From NCBI GenBank assembly GCA_016785225.1, contig JAFBJZ010000640.1, forward strand, positions 890,001 to 954,000: 64,000 nt of DNA, written 5' to 3'. Made by a program: the position numbers and the translations under genes. Source of the stretch: Psettodes erumei (lineage: Eukaryota > Chordata > Actinopteri > Pleuronectiformes > Psettodidae). Of this stretch, positions 39,293 through 50,572 are shown one piece after another. The notes beneath the pieces are model-generated. The model saw only the letters and a list, made by a program, of their open reading frames with translations, was not told the origin of the DNA and did not search any database. How positions within the stretch are numbered: position 1 is the first letter of the stretch; every line of letters starts with the position of its first letter.

Positions 39293-41970
39293 CCCTGCAG
39301 CTGCACTGGTCTGGGTGTTAGACACGAGAACCCCCTGCACGAAAGAGGAAGGAAGAAAATTGTTTCCACATCTGTTTCCTCGTGGCAAGATAAACGCCAA
39401 TCATGGCTGGATGTTATTTCCTTAGATATGGCTTTCAAATGGCTTTGATGAGAAGGTGAAATTCAGATTTACTGCAGTTAAGGACACACCTTGTCCAGTC
39501 CAGCCCACGCTGGTATGCAACATGAACAGGTATGGCAGACACACCAGCTGCACCCTGAACCGGCGCAGTGTCAGGCCCAGAGCTTGTATGGGCTTGTATG
39601 AGAATCTTCATACCAACTTGATTACAAACCTCCCTGGTGAGATCTTTGGCATTTACAAGAATCACTTCATGTCCTATCTGGAGTTGGTTATTGCCTGAAT
39701 TCATCAGTTGAAATCCTGCTGAAGCATGGATGACAAACCATGCTTCAGTAACCACAACAGGTTGTACATGGGCCAGATTAGGTTATGCTCAGAGTCACAA
39801 ATTAAAGATGTAAACAAAAGATACTGACAAGAAAGTGATATATTATCTTCACTGTGCAGCATATTAAATTGAAAAAAAAAAAACTTGTGAAGGAAAATGA
39901 AGGAAGCGTTTAATTTTAAAGGAATAGTGTAACATTTTGGATTATATATTTTTTTACTTCCTTGTTAAGAGCTGCAGCTAAACATGCAGCTGGAGGCAGG
40001 AGCAGGTTAGCTTAGCATAATATAGACAGGAAACAGGGCAGCAGCTAGCCTGGCTCTGTCTAACAGTGAAGAATAGACAGCACAGTGTTTTGTTTCTTTA
40101 ACCTTGCACCTTTCTCAAGTCTATAAAAACAACATTGTGCATTTAATGGGAAGTTAAATGCTAACTACTTCTCTCTTGGCTAGGCACCAGTGATGTCTTG
40201 GATGGATGTTCCTAGCCAAACAATAGTCTGGCCCACGGCCCTCTGTAAGACAGCAAACAGTATTTACACTACAGTTTTAGGTTAATGGTTTCATTTCCCC
40301 AGGTTAAGCTAAGCTAACAGGCTGCTAGCTGTAGCTTCCTGTTTAGCATACGCAGACACGAGAGTCACATCAGTCTGTGCAGCTGAGACGTCGAAGAGAG
40401 CAAAGTAGTGCGCTTCCCAAACTGTTGAACTACTCCTTTAACACTACAGTAATATACATATATCTTATTTCACGTTAAACATTACACAACATCAAAGGTG
40501 GTAACTGGTTGCGCTCCATCATGGACCCTGTTTATTCTGTATACACACAGCTGCTGTGGTGTGTTATTAAGCTTTACTGCTGCTCAGTGATCACAATGGA
40601 AACACGAGTGGGCTTCATGTGTGCGAAGGTTTATGAATGAAACCGGCTCATATCGTCAGTACAGTATAAATCATAACCCCCCTGACGTGTGTGGTTTCAG
40701 AGTTTGTGTTGCCTAGATACTGGGTTGTGCGTGTGTGTGTTTTGCAAACAAAATCCTGTGTAAGCAAATGTGCATATTTGGGTTTTTTTTTGCTGTTACA
40801 CAGTTGACTAATTTTCAGCTCAATTTATGTTAAACCCAATAACAAATTTTATTGAACCTATACTGCAAAAAGTGTCAACCAACGAGCTTTAAACACGTTT
40901 AATGTATTTGTATGTTGACTGAACTCCCTAAAACACAAATCAACACAGCACAAGCTCCATTTTAAGCACTGGAGGTTTTGTTAGGGTGTGGTTTCGAAAG
41001 GAAAAAAGAAGGAATGTGTTCTTCAAAAATGTACCCACAAGTCATAATTGCTGTGGATTCCTACTATGTTACTGGAAAGCAGGAAAATTAAGTTCATGCA
41101 GGATCTGTAAGATCATCGTGATGTGTGTGTGGTTGCTGAAGCAGTGGAGGTTCACTCACTGTTTAGAAAAGAATAAAATATTTAGATTTCAACAGGGTTC
41201 AGCCCTGAGGACTTTTCTGGATTAACACTTTAAACTCCAATAGCGACTAGTGTTTCTCTTTCATGATGGGAAACTAAATTTGTTTTTTTGAGGCTTGTGC
41301 TGATTTTTAATGGCACCTTTGACCAAATGCTACTCTGGGTTGATTATAAGAACATCTTTCATGTTCTACATTAAGTGTATTTTTTAATATATCAGTCAGC
41401 CAGTAAGTGCTTAACATTATCTACATCATAACACCATGGTTAGAGGGAAATGGCCTGTGAATAGACTCTAGGAAATGAAGCTTTAGGCATTAACAATCCA
41501 GTTGACTGTCTCCAGTCTGAACTACAATCAGTTAAATTTAAGGAACCAATTGGATTCTTCATGTAGCATCTGGGGGAATGTGGAAAATTTTAGTGTTCCC
41601 AAACTACAGTCCACCACGCCTGTGTCTGTGTGTTGAATCTACACTTCATACAAACACCACATTTTTCTTTTTGGATCGCTCATTACCTCCCCACACTTGA
41701 AATGCTTGTGTCTTAGTCATAGCAAAAGGAACGGTAACTCCCTTTGTGTCTTTTTTTAAAGATTGGAATTAAGTTTGTGGTTTCCTGCATTGTTGACAGA
41801 ACTAACAACTTGTATCTATCTCATTTACAGAGGTACATAACAAAAAAACACTGCTGTAACTCATTTTGTGTACTGTTTAAACAGAGCAGACTTTTGTTTA
41901 CTCCTCAGCCCTGATTTAGAGGATGTGATAAAGTAAAATCCATAAGAAAACCAAAGTAGAAGAAACTTAC
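39293..41970 (-). other. Connexin 5' intron
   Basis: Lies between the first coding exon and a likely non-coding exon to its right. It contains the complete TTAA-flanked MITE at 39920-40437 and a short perfect hairpin (CTGAAGCATGG at 39719-39729 with its complement at 39738-39748). No further exon is seen; the sequence is AT-rich and otherwise unremarkable. Confidence 0.5.
39920..40437. mobile_element. Non-autonomous DNA transposon (MITE), TTAA target duplication
   Basis: About 518 bp bounded by inverted terminal repeats: left AGGAATAGTGTAACATTTTG, right (reversed) AGGAGTAGTTCAACAGTTTG. TTAA is present at both outer edges (39916-39919 and 40438-40441). The subterminal GTTAGCTTAGCATAA on the left and TTAAGCTAAGCTAAC on the right are also mutually inverted. 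No transposase frame is present. The TTAA duplication suggests a piggyBac-type transposase, but TTAA could also be part of the palindromic end. Confidence 0.8.
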
Positions 41971-42130
41971 CCGGTGCCGTAACCTTGCTCAAACACCAGA
42001 ACCAAGTGTGTCGACAGCAGCAGGAGAAGATTAAGAGAGAAGAGTGAAGTTAAATGCAGTGAAGGAAAGTGTAGTTTAAAATGTTCCGCTCCCCTCTCTC
42101 CCTGTGTCTGTGTCCGCTCTCTCGCCCTTT
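41971..42130 (-). other. Possible non-coding first exon of the connexin gene
   Basis: On the minus strand GGCACCGG|GTAAGT is a strong donor with the exon ending at 41971. The exon start is not visible; I place it loosely near 42.1 kb. It would splice over the MITE-containing intron to sequence just before the ATG at 39292. Confidence 0.35.
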
Positions 42131-42889
42131 CCTCAGAAATCCTGCCAAACCAGATTCAGCAGCTGCTGCGTCATCACACACACACACGAAACAATTACAC
42201 TTAACATGTCCTGTCTTGTCAGTTTCGGGGAAATGGAGACTCCACTCCCTACAAGCCCTGTAACCTAACACCTTATAAATAGGTAAAGAAACAAGCACAT
42301 GTTCTTTATTGAGCAAGGAGACAAGACATGCATCCTTGCCAACCAGCCTGCCTGTGTGTGTGTGTGTGTGTGTAGGAGGCAGAGAGAATTATGCCACACC
42401 CTCTGTGTTGTTATACAGGTCCAAGAGGCCCATTGGGAGTTGTCATTATTTTTACAGTATGCAAAAAAGCTCACATGGTAGACACAAACAGAATTTAATT
42501 AAAACTTTAGTGAACTTTAGTCACTTTAGTGTATTGTTTATTGCAACAGTTATAAGCAAAGTAACTGTATAAAATAAGATGAAATAAATGCTGCGTTGCT
42601 ATATTGAAATGCTTGTTTTAAATTAAAATGTATTGAAAAACAGGCAAAGGAAATTCCACAGAACATACAGACAACATTTATTAAAGGTTTTTCCAGGCTG
42701 TGAATATACGGTTGCATTAATATGGAAATAGAATAAACAAAGATTTTAAAAAAAGGTTTGAGGGCAATTTGTAAGCTACATAAAAGACACATTTAAATAT
42801 TTCATTCTATAGGGAGGTAAAGAAAAAAACTCCACTGATTTTTACTTTAAAACGACCCTTTACCACCTACATACATTGCTGTGTTGTGT

Positions 42890-42903
42890 GCAGTAGATGG
42901 CAG
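42890..42903 (+). promoter_or_regulatory. CTCF-like motif
   Basis: GCAGTAGATGGCAG fits CCASYAGRKGGCRS at all but the first position. It lies between the divergent 5' ends of the connexin and ptp4a2. Confidence 0.4.
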
Positions 42904-43299
42904 CAGTGACTTTAACATCAGCTGCAGTTTGCCTGCCTATAGACTCAAAATATCATACGTTAAATAATAATTGCTTTGAAAGTGATCATTTTCAGATTGC
43001 AAAGATCAATTGAGAGAGGGGTGGGGGGTGTAGATAATCAGCACCGATCAATAATAGTTTCATCTACATGCTTGAACACATAGGTTAAATAAACTAACAT
43101 GTATATGGTTCGTCCTTTCGTTATTCAGTTCCAAAACAAAGTAAGTAAAGCAAACAAACGGTGACTTTTTGTCTTTTATTTGTTGTTTGTTTGTTGTTCT
43201 GATTGCAGGGATTTAGAAATTATCTCAGCGTTAGTCTTTTTGTTTAGTCAAATTTACAGGAAGCACGCTGGGTAACAGCGGAAGTTTCGGGCGCTGGTC

Positions 43300-44620
43300 T
43301 ACAAATTAAAAGGATCGTATTTGGTCCTAGCGTGTATTTTTCACGTTTTATTTTGGAAACATTTTCCGCCGGAAGTTGTGATGCTAATTGCTGCTAACTC
43401 GACATTTCTGTTCAAACATGTCGCCTTTGCAGACTCTTCTCTGTCATTAGAGGCGTCTTTTTTATTTTACGCGAAACGACTACGTTTTGTAAGTATTTGT
43501 CGCCGATTGTGTGTTTTTTGACGTCGGGGCGGTCGCTGTTGTGTAGCGGACGCCGCCTTCGCTGTCATTCGTTTGTTATTGGGGAAAAAAAATGGGCGAA
43601 CGCTTCGGCCTGAAAGTGTTAGCCCGCTGTTTATTCTGGGAACACGGTTGTTGTGACCTGGTTTCCCGTGAGTCGGTTGGCGGAGCCGCTGATGGCAGAA
43701 GGCGATGTTGATTAGTCCCCATAGGCAGCAAGTTTTTTTAAAATAAATCCTGCGCTAACATTGTGTCTATTACCGGACATGGCGATTTTTGTACGCACAG
43801 TGTGTGCGCTACTAGCTCCGTTAATGTAGCCGTGTAGCTAGCTCGGTGCCGAGTTTATTCAAATTCGTAACTACGCTGTCGATGTAAATGGCAGCGTGAA
43901 GATGCTAAATCAGATATCTGGCCGCTGGTGTAAGCTAGCTAACTGGACGCCGTAGCTTTGAAATGTCATCGTAGTTTTTTGTCGAACCAACATCTGCGTA
44001 AGCTAGCTAGGTTCAACCGCTATTCACACGGAGTAGCGACACATTATCTTGTATTTAAAGGGAGGCTGGTGTTTCTCTTATGCGGGGAGCTGCTAACGTG
44101 ACGTTGTCCCACTACGCAGCAGGTTAGCAGCAAGCTAGCGGGCCGTTGTCAGCCAGGACCCAGAAAAGCAGCATCATCATCAATGGTGTGTCTACATCCC
44201 GGAGCCGTCACATTCTCCTGTGTCCGCTCAATGAACCAGCTCCTCAGCTCTCAGCACAGTGAGTATCCGTCGGGAGCCGCACCGGTCGATAGGAGGCGGA
44301 CTGGCTCCAACCCGTTCCTCCCGTCCCTCCTCTCCTCCGTCTCCCCCAGGCCGCACATGTATGGCGTTTGCGAGGCTTGGAGGGGAGTTCTGCCAAGCCC
44401 AGCACCTGCTGCTCATCGTGGACAAGTGAACAGGAGGAGACACCAGCCAGGCGCTTGCACTGCCATCCACGCACAGGTGTGTAGCACAAAGGCCGGTGGT
44501 GTGTCAGGGACAGGCGAGATCAGTGGACACAAACATCATATTCATGTTAAAGTAATAAGCTAAAACCAGCGTGGAAGGACTGCTGGTGGTTAAAACTGCT
44601 GACTGCGTCTGTCCCACAGG
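43300..44620 (+). promoter_or_regulatory. ptp4a2: ptp4a2 promoter and upstream non-coding exon region
   Basis: CpG-containing, repeat-poor sequence begins near 43.3 kb. Candidate donors of non-coding exons are ACGTTTT|GTAAGT near 43488 and CGCACAG|GTGTGT near 44476. A likely acceptor CCCACAG|GTCCTT at 44620 opens the exon carrying the start codon. Exon usage cannot be decided without transcripts. Confidence 0.4.
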
Positions 44621-44647
44621 TCCTTCCTGCCACCCTGTTCAACCCAT

Positions 44648-44806
44648 ATGAAGACGAGCCAACCTTCAGCCTGTCACCTGTCCTGGGGAGCGGGAGAGGC
44701 TCTGGTTTCATCGAGGGAGTTTCCTCTCTCCTCGTTTCTTCTCCTGCGCCGTCTCATCCCAGTCTTCTCTGAATGGGCTAACAGAGCTGAAAGGAAGGAG
44801 GGATAG
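44648..44806 (+). CDS. Upstream ORF in ptp4a2 leader, 52 residues
   Basis: In the presumed 5' UTR exon an ATG at 44648 opens 52 codons, ending at TAG 44804-44806, 376 bp before the PRL-2 start. The peptide begins MKTSQPSACHLSWG and its C-terminal part includes SSFLLLRRLIPVFSEWANRA. A second, shorter upstream ORF (15 codons) is at 45079-45126. Mammalian PRL-1/PRL-2 mRNAs are reported to carry a regulatory upstream ORF that responds to magnesium; whether this one corresponds has to be tested by alignment. Confidence 0.45.
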   Translation: MKTSQPSACHLSWGAGEALVSSREFPLSSFLLLRRLIPVFSEWANRAERKEG

Positions 44807-45182
44807 ATCTCTTTCTGTCCTCTTTTTTTCTTTCTTTTCGGGACTTCTGGTGTCGTGTCGTCTCCAGTCCCCTTGGCCTCCGATCTGCTAGATTTTAATT
44901 TTTGTTTTTAAACAAGCCAATATTCATTCCTTCATTGCCAAGAAAAGTTCAGCCCCTCCACCCTCAGTTCTTTCCCCGATACATTTATCTTGACCTGTTG
45001 TTTTTATTCAGTCTACTTTTTGTCGCCAAAGGAGCAGAATATTCCCACTTTGCTTTTTTTTTAAATTTGGCCATTTTTATGAAACACTTTTCAGGGGGAG
45101 TCCGTCTGTTACTCCATTCTTCTTAACGCGCAGCACTTTTCTGATCTTCACTTCTTTCTTAACAAACCTTTTGAGTCTAAAA

Positions 45183-45683
45183 ATGAACCGACCGGCTCCA
45201 GTGGAGATCTCCTATGACTGTCTGAGGTTCCTCATCACGCACAACCCCACCAACGCACAACTGGGAAGGTTTATAGAGGTAGTGCATGTGTTAATCACCT
45301 TTTTTTCCCATTTGCAGCTGAAGCAGTAGCGACACCTTGTCTAAAACTCCCTGTGTTGTGATAGGATCTGAAGGCGTACGGCGTTAACACCCTCGTGAGA
45401 GTGTGCGCTGCTACGTACGACAAGACACCGGTGGAACAGGAAGGCATCCATGTTCTGGTAGGTGAATGTTTCTGTGGCATCACAGGCTGATGTGTGTGGC
45501 ACACAGAGAAAGAGGAGACCGAACGAAGACTCCATCCTCCTCGCAGGACTGGCCGTTTGACGACGGCTCGGCCCCCCCGGACCAGGTGGTGGACGACTGG
45601 CTGAACCTGCTGCAGACGAAGTTCAGGGACGAGCCCGGCTGCTGCGTGGCCGTGCACTGCGTCGCTGGGCTGGGACGGTCAGT

Positions 45684-45717
<34 letters not shown>

Positions 45718-46245
45718 CTCCACCTGGTCCTTCTGAAACACGACGGTCGGGCGTTAGCTAAGAAACTGCTGGTGTAATATCCTGCGAGTGAAAATCAGAT
45801 GTGGATATATTGACCTCTGCATCACTGAGTAATAAAACAGGACACAGCACTGAGCTCTGTTGACCAGGTCACTTTGATTCACTTTGACTCAGAGCTGGAG
45901 CCGATGACACTGTGTGTGTGACTGTTTCTGTGGTTGTGCGTCCTTGTTGTTCACCCTCAGAGCTCCGGTGCTGGTGGCGCTGGCGCTCATCGAGTGCGGG
46001 ATGGAGTATGAAGATGCGGTGCACTTCATCAGACTGTGAGTTCCTGAGCTCTGCCTCTGCCCAACAACCTGCTGTGTCTCTGTCTCGTGCCGCCGCCCCC
46101 GTTTCCAGCGTCTCGTCTCTTCTCTGTCGGCAGGAAGCGCCGGGGAGCGTTCAACTCCAAGCAGCTGCTTTACCTTGAAAACTACAAACCCAAACTGTGT
46201 CTGCGCTCCAAAGACGCCAACGGACAGAGCTGCTGTTTACAGTAG
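45183..46245 (+). CDS. ptp4a2: Protein tyrosine phosphatase 4A2 (PRL-2)
   Basis: Five coding exons: 45183-45278, 45365-45457, 45547-45677, 45961-46035 and 46134-46245, all GT-AG and in phase, 168 residues (human PRL-2 has 167). The start MNRPAPVEISYD without the PRL-1/3 MAR prefix, EGIHVLDWPFDDG, and IECGMEYEDA point to PRL-2. The catalytic P-loop HCVAGLGRAP places Cys101 and Arg107; Asp in WPFDDG is the general acid. The C-terminal CCLQ is a prenylation (CAAX) box. PRLs are membrane-anchored dual-specificity phosphatases that bind CNNM magnesium transporters. The basic stretch before the CAAX box is weaker than usual (KLCLRSKD). The second intron is very short, and the third holds a CA array. 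Confidence 0.96.
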
Positions 46246-46915
46246 GAATCTGGAACCCCGCGCATCCTCGCTGCATTCATTGGAAATGTTTAATGGCGGA
46301 TCACGTGTTTGGGTACTGTTTTTTTTTTGTTTTGTTTTTTTGATAACATTAACCCGTAAAATCTGTTCAAAGCACTTTGTGTAACTTCAGTAATGTTCTG
46401 CCAATATTATAAAAAAGTCGGCATAGTCACAGAACGTTTGGTTTGACATCCAAAATGAAGCTAAAGAAAAGAAGGCGTCTTCACTCCTGCTCCTCTTAGT
46501 GCGTAGCTCAACTAGACAAATACTGTAATTAGCACATGAGGGGAAACGTCACCGTCAAACAGGCTCCGGCTTTGAAAATGAAAACCATTCATCACTAAGG
46601 TCGCTCTCAGTTCACTCATCCAGTGAACGCTGCTGATGTTGTTAACAGGCGGATGAGACGTTATCAATCTATTTATTCTAAACGACGACGACTGCAGCTG
46701 CAACAATCTGTGTGTCCGCGGTTCGATGCAGATCTGCTGTAATAAGACGACACTACACACTGTACGTCAGTCACAGTCGCACTCTGACGCACCTGTTGAT
46801 CAGCTGTTCGGTGTTGACAACACAAGCAGAAGAAGAAGAAGAAAAAAAAAAGACCTTTTACTAACTCGCCCTGTGCTTCCAGTCGAGTGAACACGGTGTT
46901 GAGTGATTCTGGATG

Positions 46916-46959
<44 letters not shown>

Positions 46960-47219
46960 AGAACCCGCTGCTGGACGGGAGGTGGCACTTTGTGCGTTCC
47001 CATGACAACAACCGTGAGACGTGTCCGGTCGGCTGCTGTGTTTGTGAGATGCTCGTTGGTCCTCGTGATGTTGTTACTTTTCTATAGGTTTTATTTTCTT
47101 TCCCCTGTATCTTCCTCCTATTTGTACTCGTTATTTATTTATTGACTCCACTGTGTTTCTTTGTGAAATGTCCATCTGCTGGGAAAAAAATAATCTATTA
47201 GTCCTCTTGGAAAATTAAA
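46246..47219 (+). other. ptp4a2: ptp4a2 3' UTR
   Basis: Runs from the stop to a poly(A) signal ATTAAA at 47214-47219 followed by GT/T-rich sequence. It contains a TG array (about 46917-46957). The signal is the ATTAAA variant; no AATAAA is seen earlier. Confidence 0.55.
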
Positions 47220-47400
47220 GTGTTTAGTACTGTAATTGTTCTGTTTTTTTTAAATTTATTTCTCCCCAAACGTAAATTCATCTTTACAAAGTGCAGATGA
47301 GCTTCTGCAGCCGGTCCAGGTCACAGTGACTGGACTGTGTGTCGGGCCCGAGCTCGGCGCTGGCAGCTGCCCAACGTGAGGCCGAGCCCGACCTTGCCAG

Positions 47401-47530
<130 letters not shown>

Positions 47531-47643
47531 TGTGCGACTGTGAGAGATCGCCTCCAGCTCTGGCGGTGCTGTGTGAGTGTGGCAGCATCGCGCGGCGCCA
47601 GTGGACGATTCGAGGTTGATCGGTTTTATCGACTGACCTGACA

Positions 47644-47674
<31 letters not shown>

Positions 47675-48158
47675 AACTAACCTTCAACAAAAAAGCCACA
47701 GTGAACAAATCCAATACCTGCCCACCAGCTAGGTTTAAGGGCCAGTTTGTTTTTATGGATCTGATTCATGGATTAGTGAGTCACCGGAAAAAAATAAGAG
47801 TTTTTCTAGTTCCAAATGATTCAGTCAGAGGATTCGTTGCATTTCTTCCACTCTTACCAGTGACATCAGTGATTTGTGGGTTTTGTTGTTTGGACACGAC
47901 ACTGGGATAACGAGACTAAAACATCCCAAGAGACTCCCGACCCGGAGGGAGCAGAACCTCCCACGCCCGGGTTTTTCCTTCAGCCACCGGTGAAGCTGCC
48001 GGTGCCTGTCTGCTGTTTCTGGACCCGTCCTGAGGCCTCCACCTTCAGCCCGACGGCGTCCTCCACCTCCACTGAGGCTGCTGCTCCAAACGAAGGTAAA
48101 AAAAAATGCAACTTCACACTGAACACCTGAGTATTTACAGGACGATAGTGTGTGTTTG

Positions 48159-48172
48159 ACAGCAGAGGGCAG
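48159..48172 (+). promoter_or_regulatory. CTCF-like motif
   Basis: ACAGCAGAGGGCAG fits CCASYAGRKGGCRS at 13 of 14 positions. It lies between ptp4a2 and the ASPP-family gene, same orientation as the site at 48953. Confidence 0.4.
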
Positions 48173-48412
48173 CACCCTCCTGTCACTGTGCTCAAGTTGC
48201 TCGCTCCTGTATTGAAAAGCAAAAGGAAAAGTTGATCATTGTTTTCCAGTGGATTATTATTATTATTAATAATAATAATAACTATTTTTAACTCGGGCTG
48301 AACACAGAGCATGGGATCAACATGTGGAGCACATGACAGTGAGTTTCCTCCTGTGCTGTACTGTTTGTCATTTTTGTGGTTTGTACAGTGTGGCTTTAAA
48401 GTGAGCGTGGAG

Positions 48413-48447
<35 letters not shown>

Positions 48448-48527
48448 CTACATCGTCCTTGGCAGCTGAGGACAGCTCTGTGGTAATCTGCTGAATTTAT
48501 GACAGCTGAACATCTCTGAACTCACTC

Positions 48528-48530
<3 letters not shown>

Positions 48531-48597
<67 letters not shown>
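48531..48597. repeat. (TG)n microsatellite
   Basis: About 33 perfect TG units in the interval between ptp4a2 and the ASPP-family promoter. Confidence 0.96.
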
Positions 48598-48952
48598 GCG
48601 TGCTGTGGAGTCATAATCACTGCCATCTTTTTTTCTCCCTTGTGTACATCTGTATGTACAGATGGAGGGGGTTATCTTGTCAGACAGCGCTTCTGTTATG
48701 AAAAAGCATCACATTAATCTCTTTAATTTAAAAAAAAAAAGATGATGTAAATCTGATCACAGTAAAACATTAAACTTTAGTGCTGGATATTCAGGAGTTT
48801 AGAAATCGCCACGTTATAAAGGACGAATTACGCTCAAATCACCATTTTGAACGGCGCATTACACAGTGAAATAAAAACGAGCAAAAAATATTAGAAGTTC
48901 GGTTCGGTTCGGTTCGTTCCCGCTTCAACACTAAGTGAACCGGCTCACGCGG

Positions 48953-48966
48953 CCGGCAGAGGGCGC
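48953..48966 (+). promoter_or_regulatory. CTCF-like motif
   Basis: CCGGCAGAGGGCGC fits CCASYAGRKGGCRS at 13 of 14 positions and includes the strong AGAGGGCGC core. It lies 750 bp upstream of the ASPP-family start codon. Confidence 0.45.
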
Positions 48967-49295
48967 CCTCACCCCAAATTACACGAATTAACGCGCCCGG
49001 AAAATAATATTGATCATTATATTGGTGATTGTCACCCCCCCATACACATTTCCCCCCTACATATTTAATTGTAGGCTATTGATCGTGAGGAGGAGGAGGA
49101 GGAGGAGGAAGGGTGAGGGGGGTGGGGGGCAGATGGGAGGGTCGATCGGGACCGTGACCCACTTCATCCCCGCGGACCAAAACCGCTCGATGGTCGCAGG
49201 ACAAACATGAGAGGGATTTTAATAACGAGGCTCGGACCGGTGTCTCCAGGTTTGTCACGTCCAGCCGCGTTTCCTCTGCGCGTTTAACACAGGAA

Positions 49296-49335
49296 AGAGA
49301 GAGAGAGAGAGAGAGAGAGGGGGGAGAGAGACCCC

Positions 49336-49397
<62 letters not shown>

Positions 49398-49711
49398 AAG
49401 AGGGAGGGTTGAAAGAGAGGAAAGTGGAGAGCAGCTGGAGGTTTGGGCTTTTTTAACGTTTCTCTGAGCATCTGGATATCTGGCTCGATCTGCAGAGCGA
49501 GAATAAAGAAGAAGAAGAAGAAGAAGAAGTTGAGACAGGAGAAGAAGAGTTTGGACGTACAGGAAGAAATCACCTGAAAGCCAAAGGAAAAGACCAGAGG
49601 GGAAAAAGCAGATTTATTATTTTTAAAAAGCGGAGAAGAGAGAGGAGAAGCTTTTTTTTTTTTTTTTTTTTTTTTTTTACCGGGACCGGGGGGGAGTTTG
49701 GACCAGCGGGG
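49296..49711 (+). promoter_or_regulatory. Promoter/5' leader of the ASPP-family gene with GAGA tract
   Basis: A (GA)n tract occupies 49296-49392, followed by purine-rich sequence, an AGA-repeat at 49507-49530 and a poly-T run (49651-49678) before the ATG at 49712. Purine-rich leaders like this are common at vertebrate first exons, and GA tracts keep promoters nucleosome-poor. The transcription start is not resolvable. Confidence 0.4.
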
Positions 49712-50012
49712 ATGTTGCCGGTGAGTTTTCACATTGACGTCCGTGTGTCAGGAAAAAAAACAAACAAAAACAACAACAAACCGAATGTACAGCCGGGACA
49801 AGATGAATTGAGCCTGAAGTCAGAGCTGCTGTCGCCCATTATCAGCGAGTCTCAGTGGTCGGCTGCTTTGAAAACCAACTTTCCACACAGTGATGGACAG
49901 CAGAGTAAAGATGGCGGGAAAAATGACAAAAATAATAATAATAATATTCATAATAAAGTTTATCAGACAGCAGAAAAGTAACAGAGTGTGTATTGTAGAG
50001 TAACGAACATTT

Positions 50013-50064
<52 letters not shown>

Positions 50065-50529
50065 AACCCGTGCTTTGAGTTGCGTGAAGTTGCCAAAAAT
50101 AAACACAAAACCCGGAAGTGAGTCACTCGGCTTTTCAAAATCGAACAATTGCGAACCCACGTTAGCGACACTTTACTTCCTCCCTTATTTATCCATCTAA
50201 AAGTCGTATATAAAACATATCACGTGGGTTCTAACACACTATAATGTAGTTAGAAGTGGAACTCTAAAATAAAATGTTTCTCAACGGGAGAAGTTTTGAC
50301 ATGAATTACTTTTCATTCAGAAACACAAAGCTCCGGTGTTGACGTACAACTACGTTATAGTCTCGTGTAAACCATATGCTACATGATATTGTTTAGATTG
50401 TGTACGCTGCCCAGTACCGTTAAATTAAGACGTTAACTAAGAATATTGATACACGTTCATCAGCGGGGCTTTTATTTTGAAGGTTGTGATCAAAACTCTT
50501 GTTCTTCTTCTGTCTGACTTTACACTAGC

Positions 50530-50572
<43 letters not shown>

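Noticed and set aside
47941..48100. Pro/Thr/Ser-rich frame with PVPVCCFWTRPEAS, possible exon between ptp4a2 and the ASPP-family gene
   Set aside because: No acceptor in phase and no homologous motif; the minus strand is equally open.
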